Shown piece by piece: positions 51,376 through 60,212 of a stretch of DNA of 64,000 bases. This DNA is from Roseibium limicola. GTDB lineage: Bacteria; Pseudomonadota; Alphaproteobacteria; Rhizobiales; Stappiaceae. The notes below the pieces were generated by a model, which did not search any database, was not told where the DNA came from, and worked only from the letters and a program-made list of their open reading frames with translations. The number at the start of each line of letters is the position of its first letter. Positions within the stretch are counted from its first letter, which is position 1. The position numbers and the translations under genes are program-made. The DNA is taken from contig NZ_JAFLNF010000002.1 of NCBI RefSeq assembly GCF_017313085.1, forward strand, positions 620,001 to 684,000, given 5' to 3'.

Positions 51376-52563
51376 ATGTCTGAGCCGATTGTCATCGTCG
51401 GGGCCGGTATCGGCGGATTGAGCTGCGCCCTGGCGCTGGCACACCGCGGTCATGCCGTGCGTGTGATGGAACGCGCCACCCAGCTCGAAGAAATCGGGGC
51501 CGGTCTGCAGCTTTCCCCCAACGCCTGTCACTGCCTGCGGCAAATCGGCACTCTGGAACAGGTTGAAAGCGCGGCGACCGCCCCAAACAACATTCATGTG
51601 CGCAGCGGGCGCTCCGGTCGGACCGTCACCCGCCTGCCGCTCAATCCGTATCTTCCGGGTCTTTATGGCGCGCCCTATCTGGTCGTCCACCGGGCCGACC
51701 TGCAATCCGCGCTTCTTGCCGCCTGCCTCAATCACCCCTCGGTCGACATTCACTACGGTCACGCTTTTGCCAGCCGTGAGCCGCGTTCAGAAGGCCTGGA
51801 GCGCGCCAGCTTCACAACCAGCTCCGGCACAGTGGCCTTCGACACGCCCCTGCTGATTGGCGCCGACGGCGTCTGGTCTGCGGTGCGTAAAACAATCCCC
51901 GGCGCCGCAGAGGTCGCGTTTTCCGGACGCACAGCCTACCGCGCCACCCTGCCCGCTGACCAGATCCCCGCGGCTGAAATGCAGGACACCGGGCTGTGGC
52001 TCGGGTCCGAGGCCCATCTGGTGCATTATCCGCTGCAAAACGGCACGGCCTTCAATCTCGTCGCCCTCATCAAGGAAGACTGGAACGAGGAGACCTGGTC
52101 CGCTCCGGTGTCCCGACAGACGTTTCTCAAGACTTTCAAGCGCTGGTCGCCGGCAGCCCGCACTCTGCTGGAAAAACCGGACACATGGCTGAAGTGGGCG
52201 CTTTGCGGCGTTGAAGCCCGCGCGCCTTGGGGCGTCGACCGCACGCTGCTGATGGGGGATGCCGCCCACGGCATGTTGCCCTTCGCGGCCCAGGGCGCTG
52301 CCATGGCCATCGAGGACGGAGCCGTTCTGGCCCATCTCGCCACCCGCCACCTGGATGCCCCCGACACCCTGCGTCAGTCGTATGAGACGGCCCGCCAGGA
52401 GCGCGTGGCAAAGGTGCAGGCGCTGGCCCGCAGCAACGGCGAAATCTATCATCTGTCCGGCCCGCTGGCTCTGGCACGCGACACCTTCATGCGGGTGGCC
52501 GGTGCCAAAAACCTGCTGCGGCGTCAGGACTGGATCTATCGCTGGCAGCCGCCTGCCCTGTGA
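51376..52563 (+). CDS. FAD-dependent monooxygenase (salicylate-hydroxylase-like)
   Basis: 395-residue group A flavoprotein. The dinucleotide motif GAGIGGLSCALAL is at the N-terminus, the DG motif is LIGADGVWSAVRK, and the GD motif is LLMGDAAHGMLPFAAQGAAM. All three are intact, consistent with a flavin hydroxylase for aromatic compounds. No aromatic catabolism genes are adjacent, so the substrate is unknown. It starts 61 bases after the zinc-finger gene and may share its transcript. Confidence 0.87.
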   Translation: MSEPIVIVGAGIGGLSCALALAHRGHAVRVMERATQLEEIGAGLQLSPNACHCLRQIGTLEQVESAATAPNNIHVRSGRSGRTVTRLPLNPYLPGLYGAPYLVVHRADLQSALLAACLNHPSVDIHYGHAFASREPRSEGLERASFTTSSGTVAFDTPLLIGADGVWSAVRKTIPGAAEVAFSGRTAYRATLPADQIPAAEMQDTGLWLGSEAHLVHYPLQNGTAFNLVALIKEDWNEETWSAPVSRQTFLKTFKRWSPAARTLLEKPDTWLKWALCGVEARAPWGVDRTLLMGDAAHGMLPFAAQGAAMAIEDGAVLAHLATRHLDAPDTLRQSYETARQERVAKVQALARSNGEIYHLSGPLALARDTFMRVAGAKNLLRRQDWIYRWQPPAL

Positions 52564-52698
52564 TCGACAGGCGAATCGGAACCCTCTCCCGGATTTCTGC
52601 GGTCTTTTTCCCCGCATAACTTGAGCCTTGCCTCAGCTTGGGCTAAAGCCAACCACCATTCAAATGTGGCCCAGGATCGACACGGGAGCGCTTGGCCG

Positions 52699-53448
52699 AT
52701 GGCAGATGCGTCGCAAGAACCAGTTACCGCCGGCTTTGTCGTCATTGGCGACGAAATTCTTTCCGGGCGAACCAAAGACAAGAACATCGGCTTTCTGGCC
52801 GAGTATCTCACCGCTCTCGGCGTTGACCTTGTAGAAGTGCGGATCGTGCCGGATGTGCGCGAGCGCATCGTCGAAGCCGTCAACGCACTGCGGGCACAAT
52901 ACACCTATGTCTTCACCTCCGGCGGCATTGGTCCGACCCACGATGACATCACCGCCGACAGCATCGCCGCCGCCTTTGGCGTCTCCATCGACGTCGACCC
53001 GCGTGCCCGCGCAATCCTGGAAGAGCATTACGGCAGCCCCGAGCTTCTGACCCCGGCCCGCCTGCGCATGGCACGCATTCCCGCAGGCGCCGATCTGATC
53101 GAGAACGCCGTTTCCAAGGCACCCGGCTTCCGGCTTGAGAATGTCCACGTCATGGCCGGCGTGCCCTCCATCATGCAGGCCATGGTCGATGCCATCGCGC
53201 CAACTCTGAAGACCGGCGCCAAGATGCTGTCACGCACGCTGGATGCAGACCTGCCGGAAAGCCGGCTGGCAGAACAGCTCGGCCGCATTCAGGACGCCAA
53301 CCCGCAGACGCTGATTGGCTCCTACCCAAGGTCCACCGATGGCCGCTTCACAACGCAGATTGTCGTTCGCTCGCGCAGTGAACACGACTTGAATACCGCG
53401 GCGGATGCCGTGGTAACCGCTATTCGGGACGCTCAGGCGCGCACGTGA
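52699..53448 (+). CDS. CinA/MoaB-type molybdopterin-binding domain protein
   Basis: 249-residue protein with only the N-terminal domain of Cin[21 protein letters not shown], the [20 protein letters not shown] motif, and [15 protein letters not shown]. The nicotinamide-nucleotide amidase domain (PncC) is absent. The family is annotated as competence/damage-inducible CinA or as a MoaB-like domain. Its role may be nucleotide or cofactor repair. ATG 52699 has GGGAG about ten bases upstream. Confidence 0.88.
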   Translation: MADASQEPVTAGFVVIGDEILSGRTKDKNIGFLAEYLTALGVDLVEVRIVPDVRERIVEAVNALRAQYTYVFTSGGIGPTHDDITADSIAAAFGVSIDVDPRARAILEEHYGSPELLTPARLRMARIPAGADLIENAVSKAPGFRLENVHVMAGVPSIMQAMVDAIAPTLKTGAKMLSRTLDADLPESRLAEQLGRIQDANPQTLIGSYPRSTDGRFTTQIVVRSRSEHDLNTAADAVVTAIRDAQART

Positions 53449-53494
53449 TGCATCGCCGGGCCTCCCTGCCCGAAAAAGATTGAAAGGCACAGAC

Positions 53495-54004
53495 ATGGAA
53501 AATCCAGAACAGAACAAGGCGTTTCCCGTTTCCTGGGACATGTTCCACCGCGATGCCCGGGCGCTGGCCTGGCGCTTGTCCAGCCAGGGCGAATGGAAGG
53601 CCATCGTCTGCATCACCCGCGGCGGGCTGGTTCCAGCCGCGATCGTGGCACGTGAGTTGGGCATCCGCACCATCGAGACCGTCTGCATTGCCTCCTACCA
53701 CGACTATGAGAACCAGGGTCAACTGCAGGTGATCAAGCCGGTCGATCCGAAAGTGGTTGATCTGGAAGGCGGCGAAGGCAAGGGCGTTCTGGTCATCGAT
53801 GATCTTGTCGACACCGGCAAGACGGCTCAGGTCGTGCGGGAAATGCTGCCCAAGGCGCATTTCGCCACGGTCTATGCCAAGCCAATGGGTGTGCCGATGA
53901 TCGACACCTTCATCACTGAAGTGTCTCAAGACACCTGGATCTACTTCCCCTGGGATATGGGATGGCAGTTCCAGCCGCCGCTTTCCAAGGAAACCCGCGG
54001 CTAA
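53495..54004 (+). CDS. gpt: Xanthine phosphoribosyltransferase
   Basis: Salvages xanthine and guanine with PRPP, 169 residues. The PRPP-binding motif is [20 protein letters not shown] and the substrate region is [20 protein letters not shown]. The C-terminus ends [16 protein letters not shown], as in E. coli Gpt. ATG 53495 has AAAGG upstream. It follows the CinA-like gene by 46 bases. Confidence 0.92.
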   Translation: MENPEQNKAFPVSWDMFHRDARALAWRLSSQGEWKAIVCITRGGLVPAAIVARELGIRTIETVCIASYHDYENQGQLQVIKPVDPKVVDLEGGEGKGVLVIDDLVDTGKTAQVVREMLPKAHFATVYAKPMGVPMIDTFITEVSQDTWIYFPWDMGWQFQPPLSKETRG

Positions 54005-54173
54005 TCTCCCCGATTGGTGGCTTCGCGGCCACAGTGCCACAGCAAGGGCTTCACGAAGTGCGTGTTCTCACGCACCTGTGAGGCCCTTGCCACGTTTAAG
54101 GCGCAATTTCGGATTTTACGGGACTCCAATAAGTTGACTTGGAACGGTGACGTATTTGGAGCGTTGGTCCTTC

Positions 54174-54211
54174 GAACCCGTTTCTTGTCTATGAACCCGT
54201 TTCTTGTCTAT
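54174..54211. repeat. Two perfect 19-base direct repeats upstream of the L,D-transpeptidase gene
   Basis: GAACCCGTTTCTTGTCTAT occurs twice end to end (54174-54192 and 54193-54211), ending 66 bases before the L,D-transpeptidase start. It could be a tandem site for a response regulator. It could also be a slippage product. Nothing else in the 54005-54277 gap is gene-like. Confidence 0.6.
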
Positions 54212-54277
54212 CAAGACATTGCTGGCATTCTGATCGCAGCGTCCGGCTCAGCAGTATTTCCTTACCAAGGCTCGTGA

Positions 54278-54967
54278 ATGTCCCTCTCCCGTCGTAGTTT
54301 CATTGTTTCGGCCAGCGCCGCCCTTCTGGCTGGTTGCGCCTCCAACTCACGCCCCATGCCGCAGGCAATGGCGCCCACACCCGGCACCCTCCGCCGCATC
54401 GATCCGGCCTATGTGCAGATGTACTCTGCGCTGCCGCAGGAACGCTTCCCGATCCCAGCCGTCGACCTGCAAAAGATCGATCCGGTCTATTACCGCCAAA
54501 TTGTCGATTATCCGACATCCGAGCCCGCCGGTACCATCGTCGTCGATACGCCCAACCGGTTCCTCTATCTGACAATGGAACACGGCAAGGCCATGCGCTA
54601 CGGCGTCGGCATTGGTCGTGACGGCTTCACCTGGAGTGGCGAGGCGCGGATCGCCTACAAGCGTGAATGGCCGACCTGGACACCGCCGTCCGAAATGATC
54701 GACCGCCAGCCGGAGCTGGAAAAATACCGCAATGGCATGCCGCCAGCGCTGGACAACCCGCTCGGTGCCCGTGCGCTCTACATCTTCCAGAACGGCAAGG
54801 ACACGCTCTACCGGCTGCATGGCACCTCGGAAGACTGGTCCATCGGCAAGGCCGTCTCCTCAGGCTGTGTCCGCCTGCTACACCATGACGTCATTGACCT
54901 CTACAACCGGGTCCCCAAAGGCACCCGCATTGTCGTCCGCCAGGCCAGCATGCCCGGCGTCTCCTGA
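54278..54967 (+). CDS. L,D-transpeptidase lipoprotein (YkuD family)
   Basis: 229 residues. The N-terminus carries an RRSF twin-arginine-like motif and a lipobox (LLAGCAS), so it is probably a lipoprotein in the outer or inner membrane. The YkuD domain has the catalytic residues in YRLHGTSEDWSIGKAVSSGC and VRLLHHD, with histidine and cysteine both present. It crosslinks peptidoglycan or attaches proteins to it. A terminator follows. Confidence 0.9.
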   Translation: MSLSRRSFIVSASAALLAGCASNSRPMPQAMAPTPGTLRRIDPAYVQMYSALPQERFPIPAVDLQKIDPVYYRQIVDYPTSEPAGTIVVDTPNRFLYLTMEHGKAMRYGVGIGRDGFTWSGEARIAYKREWPTWTPPSEMIDRQPELEKYRNGMPPALDNPLGARALYIFQNGKDTLYRLHGTSEDWSIGKAVSSGCVRLLHHDVIDLYNRVPKGTRIVVRQASMPGVS

Positions 54968-54973
54968 TCCAGA

Positions 54974-54999
54974 AAGGCAGGCCTCCGAGCCTGCCTTTT
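54974..54999 (+). terminator. Terminator after the L,D-transpeptidase gene
   Basis: AGGCAGGC and GCCTGCCT form an 8-bp stem with a CTCCGA-like loop, followed by five T. It starts a few bases after the stop codon. Confidence 0.82.
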
Positions 55000-55294
55000 T
55001 AGTCTGGGACGACCGTAAAATCGAACGCACGCCGCAGTCCCGGCCTCGAGCCGGAACGGCAGAGAAATGCGACTTTGGCGCTCATGTGACGAGGGTCTTG
55101 CAATCTCAATGAGCCCACCTCTCGGGCTCACCGGTCCCGGCTCTGCGCTTTGACTTGGCCGGGATGACGATGGCGGGCGTTTAAGACGACAAACTCACCC
55201 TCGTACCCCACCTCGCCTGCGTCATTCCGCACGCAGCGCGAGCGAAGATGCGGAACCGGGGATCCATGTACCCCCTCACTCCCCCCTCTCCGCC

Positions 55295-55322
55295 GTCATC
55301 CTCGGGCCTGACCCGAGGATCC
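55295..55322. repeat. Isolated copy of palindromic repeat module A
   Basis: The sequence with ATCCTCGGGCC and the matching CCCGAGGAT arm repeats module A of the composite repeats at 33.7 and 39 kb. The surrounding gap (54968-55458) also holds CATGCCG and GCATGG fragments of the same family near 55322-55385. No gene is seen in the gap. Confidence 0.7.
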
Positions 55323-55458
55323 ATGCCGTTCCGTTTCCACGCACTCAGGCTGTACCGAGACGTGAGGAAGCGGCATGGATGCCATGGCCGGGACATTGCA
55401 TGACGCAAGGGGCGGGGGAATTTCGAGAAGGTGGTGACCACCTTGGAAAGACGGGCGT

Positions 55459-56163
55459 CTAGATCAGCAACTCTACCGGCCGGTCAGCGTCGATGCTGTC
55501 GAGTGTGATGCTGCAGCCGATGGCATAGACCTCGACGCCCGCTGCCTTGGCAAGCCGGAAGGCCTCGGCATAGGTGGGGTCGATGTCGCCAGCCAGCGAC
55601 AGGCGGTCACAATCGGGCCGTTGCACCAGGAACACCATCGCTGCCCGATGGCCCTCAGCCACCATGTCGCCCAGTTCCGCCAGATGCTTGGCACCGCGTG
55701 CAGTCACACTGTCGGGAAATTCCGCCAGTCCCGGCTGACGCATCAGATGAACGTTCTTGACCTCCACATAGGTCAGGCTGCCGTCTTCTGCCTGCAGCAG
55801 AATGTCGATACGCGAGTTCTTGCCGTATTTGACCTCGCGTCGCAGGCTGGCAAAACCTGCCAGCCGAGGAATGCGACCAGTCACCAGCGCCTCTTCCACC
55901 AACCCGTTCGGATGTGCGGTGTTAATGCCCACCAGCGCACCATCGGCCTCCATGATTTCCCAGGAATAGGCCAGCTTGCGCTTCGGATTGTCCGACTTGG
56001 ACAACCAGACACGGGCGCCCGGCTGCTTCAGACCCAGCATCGACCCCGGATTGGCGCAATGCGCCGTGATCTCGGATCCGTCGGCATCGAGCACCACATC
56101 CGCCAGAAACCGCTTGTAACGCTTGACCAGACGGCCACTTTCCAACGGCACAGAAAATTTCAT
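55459..56163 (-). CDS. sfsA: Sugar fermentation stimulation protein homologue
   Basis: 234 residues, full length for SfsA. The conserved blocks are [46 protein letters not shown] and [20 protein letters not shown]. The last two have the nuclease-like pattern of a DNA/RNA-processing fold. The biochemical role remains unsettled. It starts with ATG 56163. Gene order with map and radC is commonly kept, but trkH and tRNA-Leu lie between them here. Confidence 0.92.
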   Translation of the reverse strand: MKFSVPLESGRLVKRYKRFLADVVLDADGSEITAHCANPGSMLGLKQPGARVWLSKSDNPKRKLAYSWEIMEADGALVGINTAHPNGLVEEALVTGRIPRLAGFASLRREVKYGKNSRIDILLQAEDGSLTYVEVKNVHLMRQPGLAEFPDSVTARGAKHLAELGDMVAEGHRAAMVFLVQRPDCDRLSLAGDIDPTYAEAFRLAKAAGVEVYAIGCSITLDSIDADRPVELLI

Positions 56164-56243
56164 CGCACAAACCCCAGCCGTGATCGATCGCGCGGCAGAA
56201 CCACCCGCATCAAAAAGAACAAATCATAAACACTGAAGGTGGT

Positions 56244-57689
56244 TTAGCGCGACCAGAAATCCGGGTCAAGCAGCACCAGAACGGTAAACAGTTCCAACCG
56301 GCCAAGCAGCATCGCAAACGACAGCAGCCACTTGGCCCCGTCTGGGAGTGGCGCGAAATTGCCAGCAGGCCCAATCACCGGCCCAAGACCCGGACCGACG
56401 TTGCCGACAGATGTCGCCGCAGCCGATACCGCCGTCACCAGGTCCAGTCCGAAGAACGACAAGGCCAGGGTGATGACCCCAACCGACCCCAGATAGACCA
56501 CGAGGAAGGCCAGAACGGAAAATGACAGCTCCGGCGTCAGACGAGTACCGCCATATTCTTCCGACATCACCCGGTTTGGCCGGACCATGCGGCGCAGATG
56601 CGCCCGCACCGTGCCGAAGAACACCAGAAAACGGAAGATCTTGATGCCGCCTGTCGTCGAGCCCGTACACCCTCCGACGAATTTCAGCAGCAACGCAATG
56701 CCGATCACCGGGGCGCCCCACTGGGTGTAGTCTCCCAGAGCGTAGCCGGTGCCAGTCACAATCGACACCACATTGAAGGTGGCCTTCAGCAGCGCTTCAT
56801 CGAAGGGGAAGTTCATTTCCACCCCGAGATAGACCGTCAGCACGAGCGAGACGATGGCCAGAAAGCCGATCAGCGCGCGCACTTGCGGGTCGCGCCACAG
56901 CAGCAGCGGTTGTCCCCGCAGCGCCTGGATGATCAACACGAACGGCAAGGAGCCAATGATCATGAACACCACGGCAACCCAGCCCGAGGCGGGATTGGTG
57001 AAATAGCCGAAGGACTGATCATGGGTGGAATAGCCGCCGGTGGCAATCGTCGTCAGCGCGTGATTGAACGCATCGAAGAGATCCAGCCCCGTGGCGATGT
57101 AACAGATGATGCAAAGCACGGTGAGGAACAGATAAGCCAGCCCCAGCAGGCGGATCAGCTCGACCGAGCGCGAAACGATCTTCTCGGAGCGATCCGAATT
57201 CTCGCTCTGGAACAGCTGCATTCCGCCAATGCGCAGGAAGGGCAAAAGCACGATGGCCATAACGATGATGCCGACGCCGCCCATCCACTGCATGATCGAC
57301 CGCCACACCAACAGGCCGGGCGGCAGATTGTCCAGTCCGGACAGAACCGTCGAGCCGGTCGTGGTGAACCCGGACACAGCCTCGAAAACCGCATCCGCAT
57401 AGCCAACCCCGAGCCAGAGAAACGGCAGGGCACCGAAGGCTGGCAACGTCGCCCAGGACAGGGTGGTCAAAATGAAGGTCTGGCGGGTATCAAGCCCCTC
57501 GGACAGCGAACCGCCCATGGCAATGGACAAGAGCAGCCCGACCATTCCGGTCAGCAACGAGGAGAAGACAAAGGTCTGCCAATCAGCGTTTTTGGCGGCA
57601 ACATCGACAATAGCGGGAATCAGCATGGCCGTAGCCAGGCCGACATACAGAAACCCCAAGACGTTGAGAACAGGTCGAAGAGAGATCAA
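56244..57689 (-). CDS. trkH: Potassium uptake channel subunit TrkH
   Basis: Ion channel subunit of the Trk system with two-fold repeated pore loops, about 482 residues. Four filter segments are visible: GFTTTGSTVLSG, TTIATGGYSTHD, SIVTGTGYALGD and TSVGNVGPGLG. All hold the glycine needed for K+ selectivity. TrkA partners must lie elsewhere. The start is uncertain: TTG 57689 fits the family N-terminus (ISLRPVLNVLGFLYVGLATA). ATG 57764 would add 25 unconserved residues. Confidence 0.9.
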   Translation of the reverse strand: MISLRPVLNVLGFLYVGLATAMLIPAIVDVAAKNADWQTFVFSSLLTGMVGLLLSIAMGGSLSEGLDTRQTFILTTLSWATLPAFGALPFLWLGVGYADAVFEAVSGFTTTGSTVLSGLDNLPPGLLVWRSIMQWMGGVGIIVMAIVLLPFLRIGGMQLFQSENSDRSEKIVSRSVELIRLLGLAYLFLTVLCIICYIATGLDLFDAFNHALTTIATGGYSTHDQSFGYFTNPASGWVAVVFMIIGSLPFVLIIQALRGQPLLLWRDPQVRALIGFLAIVSLVLTVYLGVEMNFPFDEALLKATFNVVSIVTGTGYALGDYTQWGAPVIGIALLLKFVGGCTGSTTGGIKIFRFLVFFGTVRAHLRRMVRPNRVMSEEYGGTRLTPELSFSVLAFLVVYLGSVGVITLALSFFGLDLVTAVSAAATSVGNVGPGLGPVIGPAGNFAPLPDGAKWLLSFAMLLGRLELFTVLVLLDPDFWSR

Positions 57690-57969
57690 TCGGTCTTTTC
57701 CCGCCAGCTCGGCTTTTCTTGTCACGCCTTCCAGGTCAGGCCACCCCGGCCTTGCGGAAGTCATGGCCCCACAGTCACTTCAACTGGCACCCGCCGTCAA
57801 AGCTGTCCTTCCCTACACTGGAAGCATGGCTTTGCCAATGTTTTCAGGGTCAGGCGAACGCCGCAACGCCGCTCAGTCGCGGACTGTTCACAGGGATCGA
57901 CACAGAGCGCCAAGAAAGGCCGCATCCGCCTTCACGGCCTGCGCCGCCACGAGAAATCTTCTCAGACAG

Positions 57970-58084
57970 CTCAAAGGGCGGTAGCGCCGGAAAAAACCCG
58001 CTTAAGCAGCCCAAAAGGGCGGTAGCGCAAGAAAAACCCGCTCAAGTAGCCCAAAGGGCGGTAGCGCAAAGGGCGGTAGCGCAG
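57970..58084. repeat. Short tandem array around AAAGGGCGGTAGCGC
   Basis: The core AAAGGGCGGTAGCGC appears four times between 57972 and 58082. Three copies are spaced about 40 bases apart and the last follows the third directly. Linkers repeat AAAAACCCGCT(T/C)AAG(C/T)AGCC. The array lies next to the 3' end of tRNA-Leu in the 57690-58090 gap. No coding role is evident. Confidence 0.8.
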
Positions 58085-58090
58085 GAAATA

Positions 58091-58176
58091 TGGTGCGGGC
58101 AGCCGGACTTGAACCGGCACGACCTAGGGTCGAGGGATTTTAAGTCCCTTGCGTCTACCAATTTCGCCATGCCCGC
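58091..58176 (-). tRNA. tRNA-Leu (TAA)
   Basis: The 86-base class II tRNA starts GCGGGCATGGCGAAATTGG. The anticodon loop CTTAAAA gives TAA, there is a long variable arm, the T-arm contains GGTTCAAGTCC, and CCA is encoded. Confidence 0.96.
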
Positions 58177-58430
58177 ATTGGTACGCTTTTTTTCTCGGTA
58201 GCCGCTGGGGGCGTTTGACGCAAGCCGCAATCGTTGCTTTCGAAAAGCTTTTCACTGCGCGCAGGCTTCCGCTCTAGATTTCTGAGCCTCAAGCGGATAT
58301 TTCAGGCTGAAATCCTGTGCTACAGTTTCTCCGAAGGTGGATGCGCGCGAAGCTGTCCGTTTCGCGCCAATCTTTCAAGACATTGCCGAGCATCAGACAG
58401 CCAGAACTTCAAAGCCGAGCAGAAGCCCCT

Positions 58431-59261
58431 ATGGTCACCTACATCGATGCCACCACAGCCCCCATGAAGAACACCGGACAGGTCCGTCTTTATGGTCCCG
58501 AGGATTTTGAGGGCATGCGCAAGGCATCGCAACTGACCGCGCGGTGCCTGGATGAGCTGGCAGCGATGGTCAAGCCAGGATTGACCACACAGGCCATTGA
58601 CGACTTCGTCTTCGAGTTTGGCGAGGCCCATGGCGCCCTGCCCGCCACGCTGAACTACCGTGGCTATACCAAGAACACCTGCACCTCGATCAACCATGTG
58701 GTCTGTCACGGCATTCCCAACGACAAGCCGCTGAAGGATGGCGACATCGTCAACATCGATGTCACATATATTCTCGATGGTTGGCACGGCGACAGCTCGC
58801 GCATGTATCCTGTGGGCACGGTCAACCGCAAATCCGAGCGGCTGATGGAGGTCACCTACAATTCCCTGATGCTGGGCATCGAGGCGGCCAAGCCCGGCAA
58901 CACCACAGGCGACATCGGCCACGCCATCCAGACCTATGTCGAGAGCCACCGCTATTCCGTTGTCCGGGATTTCTGCGGCCATGGCGTCGGCAAGTTGTTC
59001 CACGACGCGCCCAACATCCTGCATTACGGCCGCCCCGGTGAAGGGGTGGAGCTGAAGCCGGGCATGATCTTCACCATCGAGCCGATGGTGAACACCGGCC
59101 GGCCGCAGGTTAAAGTGCTCAATGACGGCTGGACCGCCGTGACCCGTGACCGGTCGCTGTCTGCCCAGTACGAACATTCCATCGGCATCACCGCCGATGG
59201 CTGCGATATTTTCACCCAGTCGCCTGCGGGGCTGCACACCCCGGGGCTGACGATCGACTGA
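58431..59261 (+). CDS. map: Methionine aminopeptidase
   Basis: Removes N-terminal methionine from new proteins, 276 residues, type I. Metal ligands are the aspartates in [17 protein letters not shown], the histidine in [14 protein letters not shown], and the glutamates in TIEPMVNTG and QYEHSIGIT. The pita-bread core is complete. The start at 58431 gives [20 protein letters not shown]; the reading frame extends further up without family similarity. It is followed by radC after 55 bases. Confidence 0.95.
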   Translation: MVTYIDATTAPMKNTGQVRLYGPEDFEGMRKASQLTARCLDELAAMVKPGLTTQAIDDFVFEFGEAHGALPATLNYRGYTKNTCTSINHVVCHGIPNDKPLKDGDIVNIDVTYILDGWHGDSSRMYPVGTVNRKSERLMEVTYNSLMLGIEAAKPGNTTGDIGHAIQTYVESHRYSVVRDFCGHGVGKLFHDAPNILHYGRPGEGVELKPGMIFTIEPMVNTGRPQVKVLNDGWTAVTRDRSLSAQYEHSIGITADGCDIFTQSPAGLHTPGLTID

Positions 59262-59316
59262 ACGGGCCAAACGGAAAAGAGCAAAGCCCCAAGGCCCGTG
59301 GCCAACGGGAGGGCGC

Positions 59317-60063
59317 ATGGAGAACGAGCAGCCGGGTTTCAATGACAAGGCCCTTGCCAAGGATCCAGCGAAGGATCCGGCAACCGGAGACCCCAACGAC
59401 CACATCGGTCATCGGCAACGTTTAAAACAACGTTTCCGACAAAGCGGGGGCTCGTCCCTGCAGGATTACGAACTTCTCGAGCTGCTACTGTTTTCCGCCC
59501 TGCCACGTCAGGACACCAAACCCATCGCCAAGGCGCTGCTGAAGAGGTTCGGCAGCTTTGCCTCGGTGATTGGAGCGCCACGGGCTCGACTGAAGGAAAT
59601 CACCGGCGTTGGCGACAGCGTGGTCGACACCCTGAAGGTGACACAGGTCGCCGCACAGCGGCTGATCATACGCGAGGTCGACGAGCGCGAACCGCTCTCC
59701 TCCTGGTCGAAGGTGATGGACTACATCCACATCGCCATGGCGCATGAGACAGTGGAAGAGTTCCGCATCCTGTTTCTCGACAAGCGCAACGGCCTGATCG
59801 CCGACGAGGTGCAGCAAAAAGGCACCATCGATCACACACCCGTCTACCCCCGCGAAGTCATTCGCCGGGCGCTCGAGCTTTCCGCCAGCGCCATGATTCT
59901 GGTGCACAATCACCCCTCGGGCGATCCGACCCCATCACGCGCTGACATTCAGATGACACGGCAAATAGCGGAAATCGCGAAGCCTCTGGGCGTCGAGGTC
60001 CATGACCACATCATCGTCGGGCGCCAGGGCCAGGTCAGCTTCAAGGGCCTGCAGCTATTGTAA
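59317..60063 (+). CDS. radC: RadC-family JAMM protein
   Basis: 248 residues. N-terminal HhH-like helices contain [20 protein letters not shown]. The C-terminal JAB1/MPN-like metalloprotease-type domain has the HxH...D motif [18 protein letters not shown]. The family is not clearly involved in DNA repair despite its name. A linker rich in lysine and aspartate ([15 protein letters not shown]) sits near the N-terminus. It is in the same orientation as map. Confidence 0.92.
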   Translation: MENEQPGFNDKALAKDPAKDPATGDPNDHIGHRQRLKQRFRQSGGSSLQDYELLELLLFSALPRQDTKPIAKALLKRFGSFASVIGAPRARLKEITGVGDSVVDTLKVTQVAAQRLIIREVDEREPLSSWSKVMDYIHIAMAHETVEEFRILFLDKRNGLIADEVQQKGTIDHTPVYPREVIRRALELSASAMILVHNHPSGDPTPSRADIQMTRQIAEIAKPLGVEVHDHIIVGRQGQVSFKGLQLL

Positions 60064-60212
60064 ATTCAACTGATAAGTAATTTACCCAACGTCACTTACA
60101 GATAACCTACAAAAAATCGCCCAACCGACTGGACTTAAACGGAATTAACCAAGTAACTCCTGAATTTCTTAACTCCCCAGGTGCGAGATTGCACTCTGTG
60201 GAGGAATGCGGA

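Noticed and set aside
56598..58025. Long plus-strand frame antisense to trkH
   Set aside because: The protein is composed of Q/H/R-rich sequence that reflects the complement of the membrane protein, and trkH has clear family motifs.
57970..58084. CRISPR array beside tRNA-Leu
   Set aside because: Only four short copies, linkers are themselves repeated, and no cas genes are in the window.
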